A DNA stretch of 32,730 nucleotides from an uncultured Vampirovibrio sp. (GCA_910579975.1 CAJTWU010000019.1:1-32730); one strand, 5' to 3'; shown: positions 22,515 to 31,915, counted from the stretch's first letter. Notes: generated from the sequence alone by a model not told the origin. Translations and numbers: made by a program.

Positions 22515-24848
22515 CTATACATTAATTGTCATAAATTTGTTCTTATAATCATTAATTGTATTCATTAACTCAACAAATTCAGCATATTTAATACTATGAA
22601 GAGCTTTCGATAGTTCAACTGAACCTAATGTTTCAATTATATAACAATCTTCATCTCTTTTTGTAATTCTAATCATACCACAATCAGAAAAAACTTCCAA
22701 AAGGGTTTCAACAGCTTCTTCGGTAATACCAAGAGCAGCTGCAGCACGTAAAAAAACAAATTTGCCTTCCAGATTATTACAGCAATATTTAATCATACTG
22801 GCAAAAGATTTCAAAATGCCTTCATAATCAGTTTTCAAATTCTGATAATTCATATAATGTAATGCTTCTGCACACACTGTTTGTTTTAAATTATCAAAAA
22901 CATCTTCTTCACAAGGATAATCAAAAAACATCAAAACATCATTCTTGCAAGCATTTTGACGGTTAATAATACATTTTGAAATATCTTGATAAGGTTTAAG
23001 TGACTCAAGAATTTTTCGGTCTTCCACAAAAACAGAAACACCTAGTTTTGAGTTTTTGATATAGTCATTAACCTGTGCAAAAATATTTGTTTTTTTTCTA
23101 TGGTCATAAACCTTAATTTTTGATTTTTCTTCTTCCTTAAGCGCCTCGGAGTGAACATCTTTAACTACAAGCTGTACACTTGTAACCCCGTTAAATACAT
23201 TCAGCTGAGGAGCAAACGCAACATCAAGTTTATCACCTGAAATAAGAGGAATATCTCCCCTTGACCACCAAACACAATCTTTTGTACCATCAGGAGTATT
23301 AACAATAAGTTTGAGATGGTCTTTTGTTGAACCCATAAGCATTTTTTGTTTCAGGGTTAAATTCTTAACAGCAAATGTTGGGGAAGGATTTGACATACCA
23401 AACGGCTCAAGTTTGCTAATTTCTTCAACCAGAGAAACATCAACATCTTTTATATCAAGTTCTAAATCAATATCAAGAGATGGTTTAAGTTTTTCTCCGT
23501 TTAGCATTTCATCAATTGTTTTATTCAATGCTTTTTTAACTGTTTCAAACGATACTTTTTCTTCATTGAATGCAAATCCGCCCGCAAGCTGGTGTCCGCC
23601 AAATCCGTCAAAATAATCAGAAATATTTGACATAATATCATACAGATTTAATTCCTTTACACCACGGGCAGAACATCTGAATTGTTTTGTTTCTTCTGAA
23701 TAAGTCATAATAAATGCCGGCTTATAGTATTTATCTACAAACTTAGAAGCAACAATCCCGATAATTCCAATATGCCATTCTTTATTAAACAATACAACAG
23801 CATTATCTCTCATGCCTGTTGCTTTCCAAATTTCATCCGCCTGAGCAAAAGTATCAGAACAAAGTTCTTGACGAAGCTTGTTATAATTTTCTAAGGTAAT
23901 AATTGACATCTCAATTTCTTGCTTATTTTCTGATGTCATTAATTTAATTGCAGCATCAACTGTATCTAAACGTCCGGAAGCATTAATTCTGGGAGCAATC
24001 GTAAATGCAACCTGTTCTGAAGTTAACCCGTTATCTACCCCGACACCCGCTACATCAAGCATACGTTTTAAGCCATAATGTTTTCCAGCAGCGATAAGTT
24101 CCAAACCTTTTGTTACGAAATATCTGTTTTCACCAATTAAAGGAACTAAATCTGCAATTGTACCAACAGTTACATAAGGAAGCAATTCCATACTGAATGC
24201 TAACTTATCATATCTTTCTAAAACACCCTGTGCTAATTTAAACGCAACACCTACACCAGCAAGAGAAGTCAAATATTCAATCTGTAATGCAGTAAGTTTT
24301 TCATCTAAAGCATTCATTGATTTAGGGTTGATAATTGCATAAGCCTCCGGTAAGATTTCAGGAGCTTCATGGTGATCTGTTATAATAATATCCCGTCCAA
24401 AACTGTTGATAAATTTAACTTCATCAACATTACTAACACCGTTATCAACCGTAATAATCAATTTAGGCTGTTTTTGACTCATTAGTTTAACAAGCGCTTT
24501 TGAGTTAAGTCCGTGACCTTCTGTTTCACGATTAGGAATATAAAAATCAACCTTAGCACCTAAATACTGAAAAGTTTTTAATAATACAGAAGTAGAAGTA
24601 ACACCATCAGCATCAAAATCACCATAGATAAGAATATTTTCTTTTTCATCAATCGCCTTAACAATTCTATCAACTGCTTTATGCATATCAGTGAATGCAT
24701 TTGGATGAGTTAAAGTAATTTCAAGAGGATGCAAAAATTCTCTTTTTGCACCCTCTGAAATAATACCTCTTACTTCTAAAAGCCTGTCAATCAAAGACTT
24801 TTTATTATCAATATTACTTTTTAAATTCCATTCTTTTGTACAAGACAT
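22515..24848 (-). CDS. recJ: Single-strand-specific exonuclease RecJ
   Basis: RecJ degrades single-stranded DNA 5' to 3' in RecF-pathway recombination and mismatch repair. The protein has 777 residues, the long Bacillus-like form with an extra C-terminal domain. It carries DFDADG (77-82), DHH (158-160), and FGGHQLAGGF of the DHHA1 domain near 415. An OB-like region follows, and the unassigned C-terminal extension begins about residue 570. The start lies within ctpA (28-nt overlap), so the two are coupled. Confidence 0.96.
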   Translation of the reverse strand: MSCTKEWNLKSNIDNKKSLIDRLLEVRGIISEGAKREFLHPLEITLTHPNAFTDMHKAVDRIVKAIDEKENILIYGDFDADGVTSTSVLLKTFQYLGAKVDFYIPNRETEGHGLNSKALVKLMSQKQPKLIITVDNGVSNVDEVKFINSFGRDIIITDHHEAPEILPEAYAIINPKSMNALDEKLTALQIEYLTSLAGVGVAFKLAQGVLERYDKLAFSMELLPYVTVGTIADLVPLIGENRYFVTKGLELIAAGKHYGLKRMLDVAGVGVDNGLTSEQVAFTIAPRINASGRLDTVDAAIKLMTSENKQEIEMSIITLENYNKLRQELCSDTFAQADEIWKATGMRDNAVVLFNKEWHIGIIGIVASKFVDKYYKPAFIMTYSEETKQFRCSARGVKELNLYDIMSNISDYFDGFGGHQLAGGFAFNEEKVSFETVKKALNKTIDEMLNGEKLKPSLDIDLELDIKDVDVSLVEEISKLEPFGMSNPSPTFAVKNLTLKQKMLMGSTKDHLKLIVNTPDGTKDCVWWSRGDIPLISGDKLDVAFAPQLNVFNGVTSVQLVVKDVHSEALKEEEKSKIKVYDHRKKTNIFAQVNDYIKNSKLGVSVFVEDRKILESLKPYQDISKCIINRQNACKNDVLMFFDYPCEEDVFDNLKQTVCAEALHYMNYQNLKTDYEGILKSFASMIKYCCNNLEGKFVFLRAAAALGITEEAVETLLEVFSDCGMIRITKRDEDCYIIETLGSVELSKALHSIKYAEFVELMNTINDYKNKFMTINV

Positions 24849-26029
24849 GACATTTGTTCCAATACTTCTATAGCTTTTTTCAACTGAACATCATCTTTTG
24901 CTTCGACATTCTCTTTAGTCAATTCTATCACAACATCAGGCGTAATACCTTTTTTGTGAATATCCGTTCCTGAAGGAGTCAAATATCTCTGAATTGTAAT
25001 ATTCATGCCTGCTTCATCAGGTAAACGATTGATTTCCTGAACCAAGCCTTTACCAAATGACTGTTCACCGATAATTGTAGCTCTGTGATTATCTTTTAAA
25101 GCACCTGAAAGAATTTCGCTGGCTGAAGCGGAGCCTTTATTAATCAAAATAACAATCGGCTTAGAAGTTACCTGATTATATCTTGCTCTTGTTGTGCTTT
25201 TATATCTATCTCTATCAACTGTACTTACAATAACCCCGCCTTTTAAAAGCATATCTGAAATATAGATTGCGTTGGTCAAAAGTCCACCGGGATTTGAACG
25301 TAAATCAATAATAATACCTTTTTTATCACTTGCTTTATTTAAGATTTCTTCAATTTCTCCAGCGGCATTTTTACTGATAAAGGAACTCAATCTTATATAT
25401 TGAATATTATTAGGAATTACACTTGTTTCAAAAGGAGGTTTGCAAGAAACCGATTTAACTTCAATTTCATCTCTTACAATACTGTACATCTTATTAGGAC
25501 ATCCTTTTCTTTGAATTAAGAGATTAACTGTTGTCCCTTTTTCTCCTCTTATTTTATCAGCAGCAATATCAACACTAATACCCTTCGTGCTTTCACCATT
25601 AATTTCAAGTATCAAGTCTTCAGCTAAAATTCCTGCTCTCTCCGCCGGAGAGTCTTCAAGCGGTGCAATAACAACAAGGTTACCGTCTCTTACACCAATT
25701 TGTGTACCAATGCCTTTTAAAGAACCCTTAATTGATTGAGTTTCTTCCGAGAACTCTTTTGGCTGTAAAAATCTTGTATAAGGGTCATTCAAACTTGCTA
25801 ACATTGTATCAATTGCAACATATGCATCTTCTGCTGTTTTTAGTTTATGGTCATACTTATATCGCCATTTTGCCCATTCCTGATGATTATTAGAAGGGTC
25901 ATAGTATTTCTTATTAACGATTTTCCACACATCATCGTATAATTCAGCCGGTGTAGCAGCAAATACTCCTCCACATGAAACGTATGCTGCAGCCAAAACT
26001 ACCAAGCCTGATTTTATAAATCTATTCAT
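24821..26029 (-). CDS. ctpA: C-terminal processing peptidase, S41 family
   Basis: This periplasmic serine protease with a Ser/Lys dyad trims the C-termini of exported proteins. The protein has 402 residues: signal peptide (about 1-25, ending GVFAA), a PDZ domain at about 95-180, then a tail-specific protease domain. The catalytic serine lies in GSASASEIL (about 300) and the lysine in FGKG. GAGGAG precedes the ATG. It is first of ctpA-recJ-membrane protein. Confidence 0.95.
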   Translation of the reverse strand: MNRFIKSGLVVLAAAYVSCGGVFAATPAELYDDVWKIVNKKYYDPSNNHQEWAKWRYKYDHKLKTAEDAYVAIDTMLASLNDPYTRFLQPKEFSEETQSIKGSLKGIGTQIGVRDGNLVVIAPLEDSPAERAGILAEDLILEINGESTKGISVDIAADKIRGEKGTTVNLLIQRKGCPNKMYSIVRDEIEVKSVSCKPPFETSVIPNNIQYIRLSSFISKNAAGEIEEILNKASDKKGIIIDLRSNPGGLLTNAIYISDMLLKGGVIVSTVDRDRYKSTTRARYNQVTSKPIVILINKGSASASEILSGALKDNHRATIIGEQSFGKGLVQEINRLPDEAGMNITIQRYLTPSGTDIHKKGITPDVVIELTKENVEAKDDVQLKKAIEVLEQMSCLVQKNGI

Positions 26030-26059
26030 TAATCACTCCTCTATTCAAAAGCGCTTTCT

Positions 26060-26091
26060 ATTATAGTACACAATATTGAAAAATTTTTCAA
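26060..26091. promoter_or_regulatory. 16-bp palindrome and ctpA -10 box between divergent genes
   Basis: TTGAAAAATTTTTCAA (26076-26091) is a perfect palindrome upstream of a minus-strand TATAAT (26060-26065) that serves ctpA. It covers the -35 region, so a regulator bound there could control ctpA and the divergent zinc/HNH-like gene. Confidence 0.5.
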
Positions 26092-26125
26092 ATCTATAGC
26101 AAAAAATTTTTTTACAAGATTTTAC

Positions 26126-27619
26126 ATGAATATGAATTTAACATTAACACCTCTTAATACAACGTCGTTTCAAGCACAGCGACCAAAAATTAAATATAAT
26201 GAAATAAGAAATATTCCCAATGTTCCTTGTGCAAGCTGCGGGGAAAAAGTTCTTATACCGGAAACTCTACACAAAATTTTTATTTCAATTTCAAGACCTT
26301 TATCCTCAATGATAAAGATTGGAAGCTTTAGCAACTGGGAAAATAACTCTGCAATAATGGAATTATTAAAAAAATTAGCAGAAGCAAATCCTAAAAAATC
26401 ATTCCATAGTATTGTAGAAGAAGAAGAGAATTATAAACAGGTACAAGAAATTCTGCAGCCGATTGCAAAAAAAAAGGCAAAAAAGCAGCCTGAAGAAACA
26501 AACCGATACAAACTTAACCTTTTTAAAGATTTATTAAATAATTCTGAAAGCACACTTAGAAGCTCCGGTGTTGTTATGAAAAAACTTGCCCAGCTAAAGA
26601 GTTATATAGACGGTACACCTCTGGAAGTTTTTGAACAGCTGGAAATTTATTCCCGCAAATATCCGCGCAAAACATTAACAGAAATTATTAATATGGATGA
26701 AATTGCCCGTTTTCATAGAATGAAAAATCTGCTCCAGCGTGCTGAAACACGTGAAAAAATTGACTTTCACTTTGAAAACATCCAACAAATAATAAACAAA
26801 GTTATTCCACATCCTCAAGAATACTATAATGAACTAAAAGAAAATGCACTTGAAATTTTTGCAACAGAAAAGGACCCGATAATACGTATCGCAAAAATTA
26901 AAGCTTTTTATATGGAATTTTTACGAAAGAACCAGTGTGAGCAGCTAGCTAATAAAATAAACAAAGAAATAGACCAAATGCCAATAACTTACACTACAAA
27001 AGACTCTTTCTTTGTTTTCGCACATGACCATAATTTTGATGACAGACAAATCATATCATCTATATTCTCACCAATAATAAGTACTTTTGAGCACGTAGTT
27101 CCTAAATCACAAAAAGGTGCAAATAAAATGAAGAACGGTCTTGTAATGCACAAAAGATGTAATTGTAACCGCTCTAACATGTCTTATCGTGAATTCTTTA
27201 GATATCACCCTGAAATGCCTAAAAACATTCAAAAACAGATTAATTTTATTACAAGATTAATATTAAAGGGCAAACTTGACGGAGCTTTCCGCTTCTGGCC
27301 AATGACAATTTCCAAAACTCTGTTTGATTATACAGACGGTGCCGTTAATCTTGATATTACTAAATATTGTGAAAAAGGGTTGGAACAAACCACAGAAAGA
27401 ATAGAAACAAGACAGGGTGCTATTGATAAACTAAAAAACGACAGAGACGCGAAAATCAGTCAAAAGCAAGAACTCCTAAGACAAATTAAATCTCTTGAAG
27501 GAGAAATTGAAGGAATTGGGAACACAACAAAAGACCTAATTCAAGAAAATCAAAATGAAAAAAATCTGATTTCATCATACGAAGCTTATATTAATAAGAA
27601 AAAACCTAAACAGGAGTAG
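26126..27619 (+). CDS. Zinc/HNH-nuclease-like protein with coiled-coil tail
   Basis: The protein has 497 residues and begins MNMNLTLTPLNTTSFQAQRP. CASC at 35-38 may be half of a zinc site. A long helical region follows (about 40-310). An HNH-like centre has FEHVVPKS (Glu322, His323), Asn337, and HKRCNCNRSN (342-351), where C345/C347 could complete a metal site. The C-terminus (about 430-495) is coiled coil. HNH proteins of this layout are usually nucleases, but the catalytic set here is not certain. There is no Shine-Dalgarno sequence; a second ATG lies two codons later. It overlaps the ComF gene by 14 nt tail to tail. Confidence 0.8.
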   Translation: MNMNLTLTPLNTTSFQAQRPKIKYNEIRNIPNVPCASCGEKVLIPETLHKIFISISRPLSSMIKIGSFSNWENNSAIMELLKKLAEANPKKSFHSIVEEEENYKQVQEILQPIAKKKAKKQPEETNRYKLNLFKDLLNNSESTLRSSGVVMKKLAQLKSYIDGTPLEVFEQLEIYSRKYPRKTLTEIINMDEIARFHRMKNLLQRAETREKIDFHFENIQQIINKVIPHPQEYYNELKENALEIFATEKDPIIRIAKIKAFYMEFLRKNQCEQLANKINKEIDQMPITYTTKDSFFVFAHDHNFDDRQIISSIFSPIISTFEHVVPKSQKGANKMKNGLVMHKRCNCNRSNMSYREFFRYHPEMPKNIQKQINFITRLILKGKLDGAFRFWPMTISKTLFDYTDGAVNLDITKYCEKGLEQTTERIETRQGAIDKLKNDRDAKISQKQELLRQIKSLEGEIEGIGNTTKDLIQENQNEKNLISSYEAYINKKKPKQE

Positions 27620-28247
27620 ATGTTGCAAAACATACGATACCAGAGGCTCCGGAGGCTTTCAAGGTTTTTATCATTTCTTCAAATGTTGAACCGGTTGTGC
27701 AGATATCATCCATTAATAAAATCGGTTTATTTGAAAGTAAAGTCTTATTGACCTCAAATGCTTCAGATAAATTTACCAGTCTTTCTTTTCTTGAAAGTTT
27801 ATATTGAGGTTTTGTATCTTTCACTCTTTTGATTAAATCAAAACAACACTCAAGCCCGCTAAGTTTTGAAAACTCTTCACAAACCAAATCCATATGATTG
27901 TATTTTCTTTTTTTAATCCTTTTTTCATACATAGGAGTAGGAATAACTAAAAAATCTTTATCTAAACCAAGTTTCAAAAAATACTCATACATAAACTTAG
28001 CTTGATAATACGCTAACACTTTTTGCCGGTGATATTTAACTCCTCTAATTAGTTTTTGCAGTTCTTTTGTATAAACACCGGCACAGTAAATATCAACACC
28101 GTTAATAATCCTGTTTGCATTTACATCCATAAACTCCATTTTGTCATAACATTTTGGACACATCCTTAAGGAATATTTAGAATTCCCGCAAAAATAACAT
28201 TTTTTGCGATAAATTAAATCTAAAAAAGAATTTATTAATTTCATCAT
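27606..28247 (-). CDS. comF: ComF-family amidophosphoribosyltransferase-like protein
   Basis: The protein has 213 residues. An N-terminal four-cysteine zinc ribbon (C17, C20, C30, C33) precedes a phosphoribosyltransferase domain with the PRPP loop ILLMDDICTTGSTFEEM (Asp180/Asp181). In competent bacteria ComF helps process imported single-stranded DNA; elsewhere its role is less clear. The start has no ribosome site. TGCTAAATT ends 6 nt before the ATG, with a TTAACA -35 (28277-28282), so it is probably leaderless. Confidence 0.93.
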   Translation of the reverse strand: MMKLINSFLDLIYRKKCYFCGNSKYSLRMCPKCYDKMEFMDVNANRIINGVDIYCAGVYTKELQKLIRGVKYHRQKVLAYYQAKFMYEYFLKLGLDKDFLVIPTPMYEKRIKKRKYNHMDLVCEEFSKLSGLECCFDLIKRVKDTKPQYKLSRKERLVNLSEAFEVNKTLLSNKPILLMDDICTTGSTFEEMIKTLKASGASGIVCFATSTPV

Positions 28248-28253
28248 ATATAT

Positions 28254-28282
28254 AATTTAGCAAAAACTTACCGGTTTGTTAA
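28254..28282 (-). promoter_or_regulatory. Leaderless promoter of comF
   Basis: On the minus strand TTAACA (28277-28282), 17 nt, then TAAATT (28254-28259) with extended TGC. It ends 6 nt before the ATG at 28247. Confidence 0.6.
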
Positions 28283-28290
28283 TGTAACAA
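28276..28290. promoter_or_regulatory. 6-3-6 palindrome between comF and the 28365 gene
   Basis: TTGTTA-ATG-TAACAA is a perfect 15-nt palindrome overlapping the comF -35. It is a plausible operator for the divergent pair. Confidence 0.4.
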
Positions 28291-28364
28291 TTCCTTAATA
28301 TTCCCTAAAGTTTTATTTAATCTATGCCGTTAACGATATTGAGTGGAAATCTAGGAAATTATTA

Positions 28365-28625
28365 ATGAATAGCAACCAATTTAATGCTTCTGAAAATGAA
28401 GTTCTAAATGAGATTTTACAAGAAATTCGTAAAATCAAAGAACACACTACAGCCGATGACGTAATAGAGTACTTACAAACAAATTATGGAATTGAAACAA
28501 CAACAAGAAATTTCTATATTCATAGAAATATTCCTGTAAAAATCAGCAATAGCCATAATTTTCTGGCTATACAAATTTCTTTTGCAGATAGAGAATTTCT
28601 ATATTGCTATAACAAAACATTCTAA
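28365..28625 (+). CDS. Small hypothetical protein, 86 aa
   Basis: The protein has 86 residues. The N-terminal half is acidic and helical (NEVLNEILQEIRKIKEH), and the C-terminal half is rich in aromatic and beta-type residues. No family is known to me. AGGA lies 8 nt upstream. A 13-codon reading frame (28324-28365) ends in TAATG exactly at its start. Its stop overlaps ychF by 4 nt (CTAA). Confidence 0.6.
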   Translation: MNSNQFNASENEVLNEILQEIRKIKEHTTADDVIEYLQTNYGIETTTRNFYIHRNIPVKISNSHNFLAIQISFADREFLYCYNKTF

Positions 28626-29719
28626 ACAGCAAATCTGAAATGGACTATATCACCATCTTGAACAACGTAGTCTTTGCCTTCAAGTCTGGTTAAACCTTTG
28701 TCTTTACAAGCTGTATAAGAACCACATTCAACAAAATCTTTATAAGCAGTAACTTCTGCTCTAATAAATCCTTTTTCAAAATCAGTGTGAATTACACCTG
28801 CAGCCTGAGGTGCTTTCGTACCAACCGTAATTGTCCACGCGTGAACTTCTTTTTCTCCGGCTGTAATATAAGTAATTAAGTTTAATAACTCATAAACAGA
28901 TTTAATCATTCTGTTAATACCGCTATCTGTAATTCCAAGCTCTGCAAGATATTCTTTTGCACCTTCTTCACCAAGTTCAACAAGCTCTTCTTCAATCCTT
29001 GCACAAATAATAACAGTTTGAGCACCATGAGTCTTTGCATACTCTTCGACTCTTTTTGTGTATTCGTTACCATCTTTTAAATCAAATTCTGAAACATTCG
29101 CACAATAAATAACTGGTTTTACAGACATTAGATTAAGCGGTTTAATAGCATTAATTTCTTCATCAGTAAAGTGTTCAGAAAGATTAATAAATGTACCGGC
29201 ACTTAAAAGTTCAGTAAGTTTTTCCAATGCCTTATTCTCAATAACCGCTTCTTTATCACCGCCTTTTGCCTGTTTGGAAATTCTCTGCATACGTCTTTCT
29301 ACAGAAGCCAAATCTGCTAAAGCAAGTTCTGTATTGATTATTTCAATATCGCTGATAGGGTCAACTTTTCCTGCTACATGAATTGTATTTTCATCATCAA
29401 AACATCTAACAACCTGAATAATTGCATCAACTTCTCTAATATTATGCAAGAACTGGTTACCAAGACCTTCACCTTGGCTTGCACCTTTTACAAGTCCGGC
29501 AATATCAACAAACTCAATAACAGTAGGTATAATGTCTTTTGCCTTACATAAATCAGAAAGAACATTCAATCTTTCATCAGGAACTGTTACAACCCCGACA
29601 TTAGGCTCGATTGTACAAAACGGATAATTTGCACTCTGTGCATTTTTTGTTGCAGTTAACGCATTAAACAAAGTTGATTTACCTACATTTGGAAGCCCTA
29701 CTATTCCAGCTCTTAACAT
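28622..29719 (-). CDS. ychF: Ribosome-associated ATPase YchF (OLA1 family)
   Basis: YchF is a translation-linked P-loop ATPase of the Obg superfamily involved in stress responses. The protein has 365 residues, close to 363 in E. coli. P-loop GLPNVGKS lies at 8-15, switch II DIAGLVKGASQGEGLGNQF at 72-90, and ANVSEFD follows, whose NxxE explains ATP rather than GTP use. A TGS-like C-terminal domain ends VVQDGDIVHFRFAV. AAAGGAA precedes the ATG. An extended -10 TGATACAAT lies upstream (hexamer 29754-29759). Confidence 0.96.
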   Translation of the reverse strand: MLRAGIVGLPNVGKSTLFNALTATKNAQSANYPFCTIEPNVGVVTVPDERLNVLSDLCKAKDIIPTVIEFVDIAGLVKGASQGEGLGNQFLHNIREVDAIIQVVRCFDDENTIHVAGKVDPISDIEIINTELALADLASVERRMQRISKQAKGGDKEAVIENKALEKLTELLSAGTFINLSEHFTDEEINAIKPLNLMSVKPVIYCANVSEFDLKDGNEYTKRVEEYAKTHGAQTVIICARIEEELVELGEEGAKEYLAELGITDSGINRMIKSVYELLNLITYITAGEKEVHAWTITVGTKAPQAAGVIHTDFEKGFIRAEVTAYKDFVECGSYTACKDKGLTRLEGKDYVVQDGDIVHFRFAV

Positions 29720-29753
29720 AATAATTCCTTTCTGATGTGTAATAACTTTCTTT

Positions 29754-29763
29754 ATTGTATCAT
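29754..29763. promoter_or_regulatory. Overlapping divergent -10 boxes of ychF and yidD
   Basis: The minus-strand TACAAT (29754-29759) with extended TGA serves ychF. The plus-strand TATCAT (29758-29763) serves yidD and ends 6 nt before its ATG at 29770. The two share 2 bp. Confidence 0.5.
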
Positions 29764-29769
29764 TAAAAT

Positions 29770-29988
29770 ATGAAAAAAGTTTTCTTATTTATAATAAGCA
29801 CTTATCAAAAAATATCTGCACTCACACCTCCAAGATGCAGATTTTATCCAACCTGTTCTGAATATACAAAACAGGCTATTATAAAATATGGTATAATAAA
29901 AGGCGGATGGTTAGGAGTCAAACGCATTTGTAAATGCCACCCGCTAAATGAAGGCGGATATGACCCGGTACCGGAAAGGTTAAAATGA
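29770..29988 (+). CDS. yidD: Membrane protein insertion efficiency factor YidD
   Basis: YidD is a short inner-membrane-associated protein that aids YidC-dependent insertion. The protein has 72 residues with an N-terminal amphipathic/hydrophobic helix. The conserved core is RCRFYPTCSEYTKQAI, and GGWLGVKRICKCHPLNEGGYDPVP gives the family pattern in two parts. There is no ribosome site before the ATG, so it is a leaderless candidate. It overlaps the kinase gene by 4 nt (ATGA). Confidence 0.95.
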   Translation: MKKVFLFIISTYQKISALTPPRCRFYPTCSEYTKQAIIKYGIIKGGWLGVKRICKCHPLNEGGYDPVPERLK

Positions 29989-30494
29989 ATAAGCTCATAG
30001 TATTTTCAGGAAAACAATATTCAGGTAAAGATACGGCAGCAAAAATTTTAATGGATGTAATGCCTGATTATAAACGCTGTGCAATGGGCGATATAATTAA
30101 GCTTGAATACGGTAAACAGCATAATTTAACTTATGAAGAAATAGAAAAAAATAAAACTATATACCGTCAAGGATTAATTGATTTAGGCAACTGGGGAAGA
30201 CAACAATCTCCTGATTATTGGTTAGAAAAAATTATTGCACAAGAAGGAAACATCGTTGTTACTGATGTTCGAATTAAACATGAATACGAAATTTTCAAAA
30301 AAGCAGGCGCAATCACAATACGTGTCGAAGCAGACCGCGATATAAGAGAAGCACGCGGCGGCAAGCTAATCGGTGAAAATGATGTTACTGAAGTTGATTT
30401 AGATAATATTCAGGATTGGGATTTTGTAATCGACAATAACAGCGATTATGAAACATTAAGAAAAAATATTCTAAAAATCGTTGAAAAACTTTAA
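29985..30494 (+). CDS. P-loop kinase of the NMP/phosphomevalonate-kinase-like superfamily
   Basis: The protein has 169 residues with a P-loop GKQYSGKD (9-16) after FS. It reads like a small-molecule kinase such as a deoxynucleotide monophosphate kinase. From memory, the order of motifs matches animal-type phosphomevalonate kinase at several points: IKLEYGKQHNLT, then WGRQQSPDYWLEKI, then VTDVRIKHEYEIF, then VEVDLDNI-type text and WDFVIDNN. The substrate is therefore open. It follows yidD with a 4-nt overlap, and its stop overlaps the opposite gene by 4 nt (TTAA). Confidence 0.75.
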   Translation: MNKLIVFSGKQYSGKDTAAKILMDVMPDYKRCAMGDIIKLEYGKQHNLTYEEIEKNKTIYRQGLIDLGNWGRQQSPDYWLEKIIAQEGNIVVTDVRIKHEYEIFKKAGAITIRVEADRDIREARGGKLIGENDVTEVDLDNIQDWDFVIDNNSDYETLRKNILKIVEKL

Positions 30495-31843
30495 CCATTA
30501 TCAGCCTCCTTATTACCTAATATATGTTTGTTTGTAAAACTTCCTATCATATTTAATAAAACCCCGACTCCGGCACCTGATATCATACCTACCGGACCTG
30601 AGATTAATCTCGCCGTAAATATCATCGAAGCTCCAAGACCTCCAACAATTGGAAATACACCTGTTAAAAGTTTAGATATTCTTTCATCATTATTTTCAGC
30701 TGTTGAGAGAGCAACACCGCTTAATCCAAGTCCGGCTAAAGCAGTCACAATATCTGTAGGTGCACTTCCAAGCATTAAATCACGTTTTTTACCAAAATAA
30801 TCTGTGCACTCACTTTTATTTGCTTTCTTTAAAGAAATTGAGGCCTCTCTTAAACGCCTAGAAAAAAGAACATTTTCTTCCATTGAAAGATGCGGTGCAA
30901 ATATATCTATAGCTTCTCTATATGCACCTTTTTCTCCGGTAAGTTTTGAAACAGCTTCAATACCGTTTGCTTCTATTTTGTTTTGCACCGGCTGTAAAAT
31001 CTCTTGTGCCCAGAAAGATAAATTTTTACTGATATGCTCTCCTTTATTCTGCCATTTATTAGTAAAACCGCTTCTATACATACGATATCTTGCCCAAAAA
31101 TCACGTTCTAAATTGCACATCATCTGCTCTTGCGCAGAAAATCTTTCTCTCGTTTGAGTCTCATCAAAATATTTTCTCATCTTCTTAATTTCTGTAAGTT
31201 TAGTTTCAAGTTCTAATCTTTGAGACTCCGGCAATCTATCTTTATGCATAATAAATAATTCTTCCAATGCATCCATTTTTTTAGAAGCTTTAGAATAATT
31301 AGTTATTACAGTATGTTTACTAACATTATCGAAAAAATTAGTAATAGCTTTATGAGGTTTACTAAGAACCTTACGAATTCCAGCATCTGTTTTTTTAAGT
31401 ATATTTCGTGTGGATTTATTATGTATAGCAAAAAAATCTTTTTTCTCCGTACAAAAATATTTAAACGAAGCATCTTTTGCCGAGTTAAAATTATTCACAA
31501 ACTGAATAGTTTTAGCCGTACCATCCACCGTTTTTTCACAAGTTTTATAAAACTTATTTAAGATATTATCATTTTTGTTCTTATTAGCCTTTTTAGCAGC
31601 TTTATGAGATAAGTTTTTCAATTTCTCTATTACTTTAGGAGAAATTCTGGGGTTCAATAGTGCAACAAGAGCAGATAAAACAACAACACTTGAACCAACT
31701 GCAATCGCATTTCTTGCTTTATGAGACTCTTTTGGACTCACAAATGTGTCTACAGAAGATTCAATAGTTTTTTGCACTGTTTCAATAGGCTTCGCAAGCG
31801 GAGCACTAATAGCCGATATTTGGTTATGATAACCTATTGACAT
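30491..31843 (-). CDS. Large membrane-associated protein, unknown
   Basis: The protein has 450 residues. One hydrophobic segment lies near 47-65 and glycine-rich hydrophobic segments occupy the last 90 residues (DIVTALAGLGLSGVALS, LLTGVFPIVGGLGASMI, SGPVGMISGAGVGVLLNM). The middle is a long basic helical region with coiled coils (about 70-340). No family is recognised. It resembles other large lineage-type proteins in the window in having a low-complexity N-terminus and helical body. AGGA lies about 10 nt before the ATG. Confidence 0.7.
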   Translation of the reverse strand: MSIGYHNQISAISAPLAKPIETVQKTIESSVDTFVSPKESHKARNAIAVGSSVVVLSALVALLNPRISPKVIEKLKNLSHKAAKKANKNKNDNILNKFYKTCEKTVDGTAKTIQFVNNFNSAKDASFKYFCTEKKDFFAIHNKSTRNILKKTDAGIRKVLSKPHKAITNFFDNVSKHTVITNYSKASKKMDALEELFIMHKDRLPESQRLELETKLTEIKKMRKYFDETQTRERFSAQEQMMCNLERDFWARYRMYRSGFTNKWQNKGEHISKNLSFWAQEILQPVQNKIEANGIEAVSKLTGEKGAYREAIDIFAPHLSMEENVLFSRRLREASISLKKANKSECTDYFGKKRDLMLGSAPTDIVTALAGLGLSGVALSTAENNDERISKLLTGVFPIVGGLGASMIFTARLISGPVGMISGAGVGVLLNMIGSFTNKHILGNKEADNG

Positions 31844-31915
31844 AATTATATTGTCCTACTGAAACCTTACCTACATTAATATAAAGTAATTTTTCATTGA
31901 GAAATTGCCAATTTA

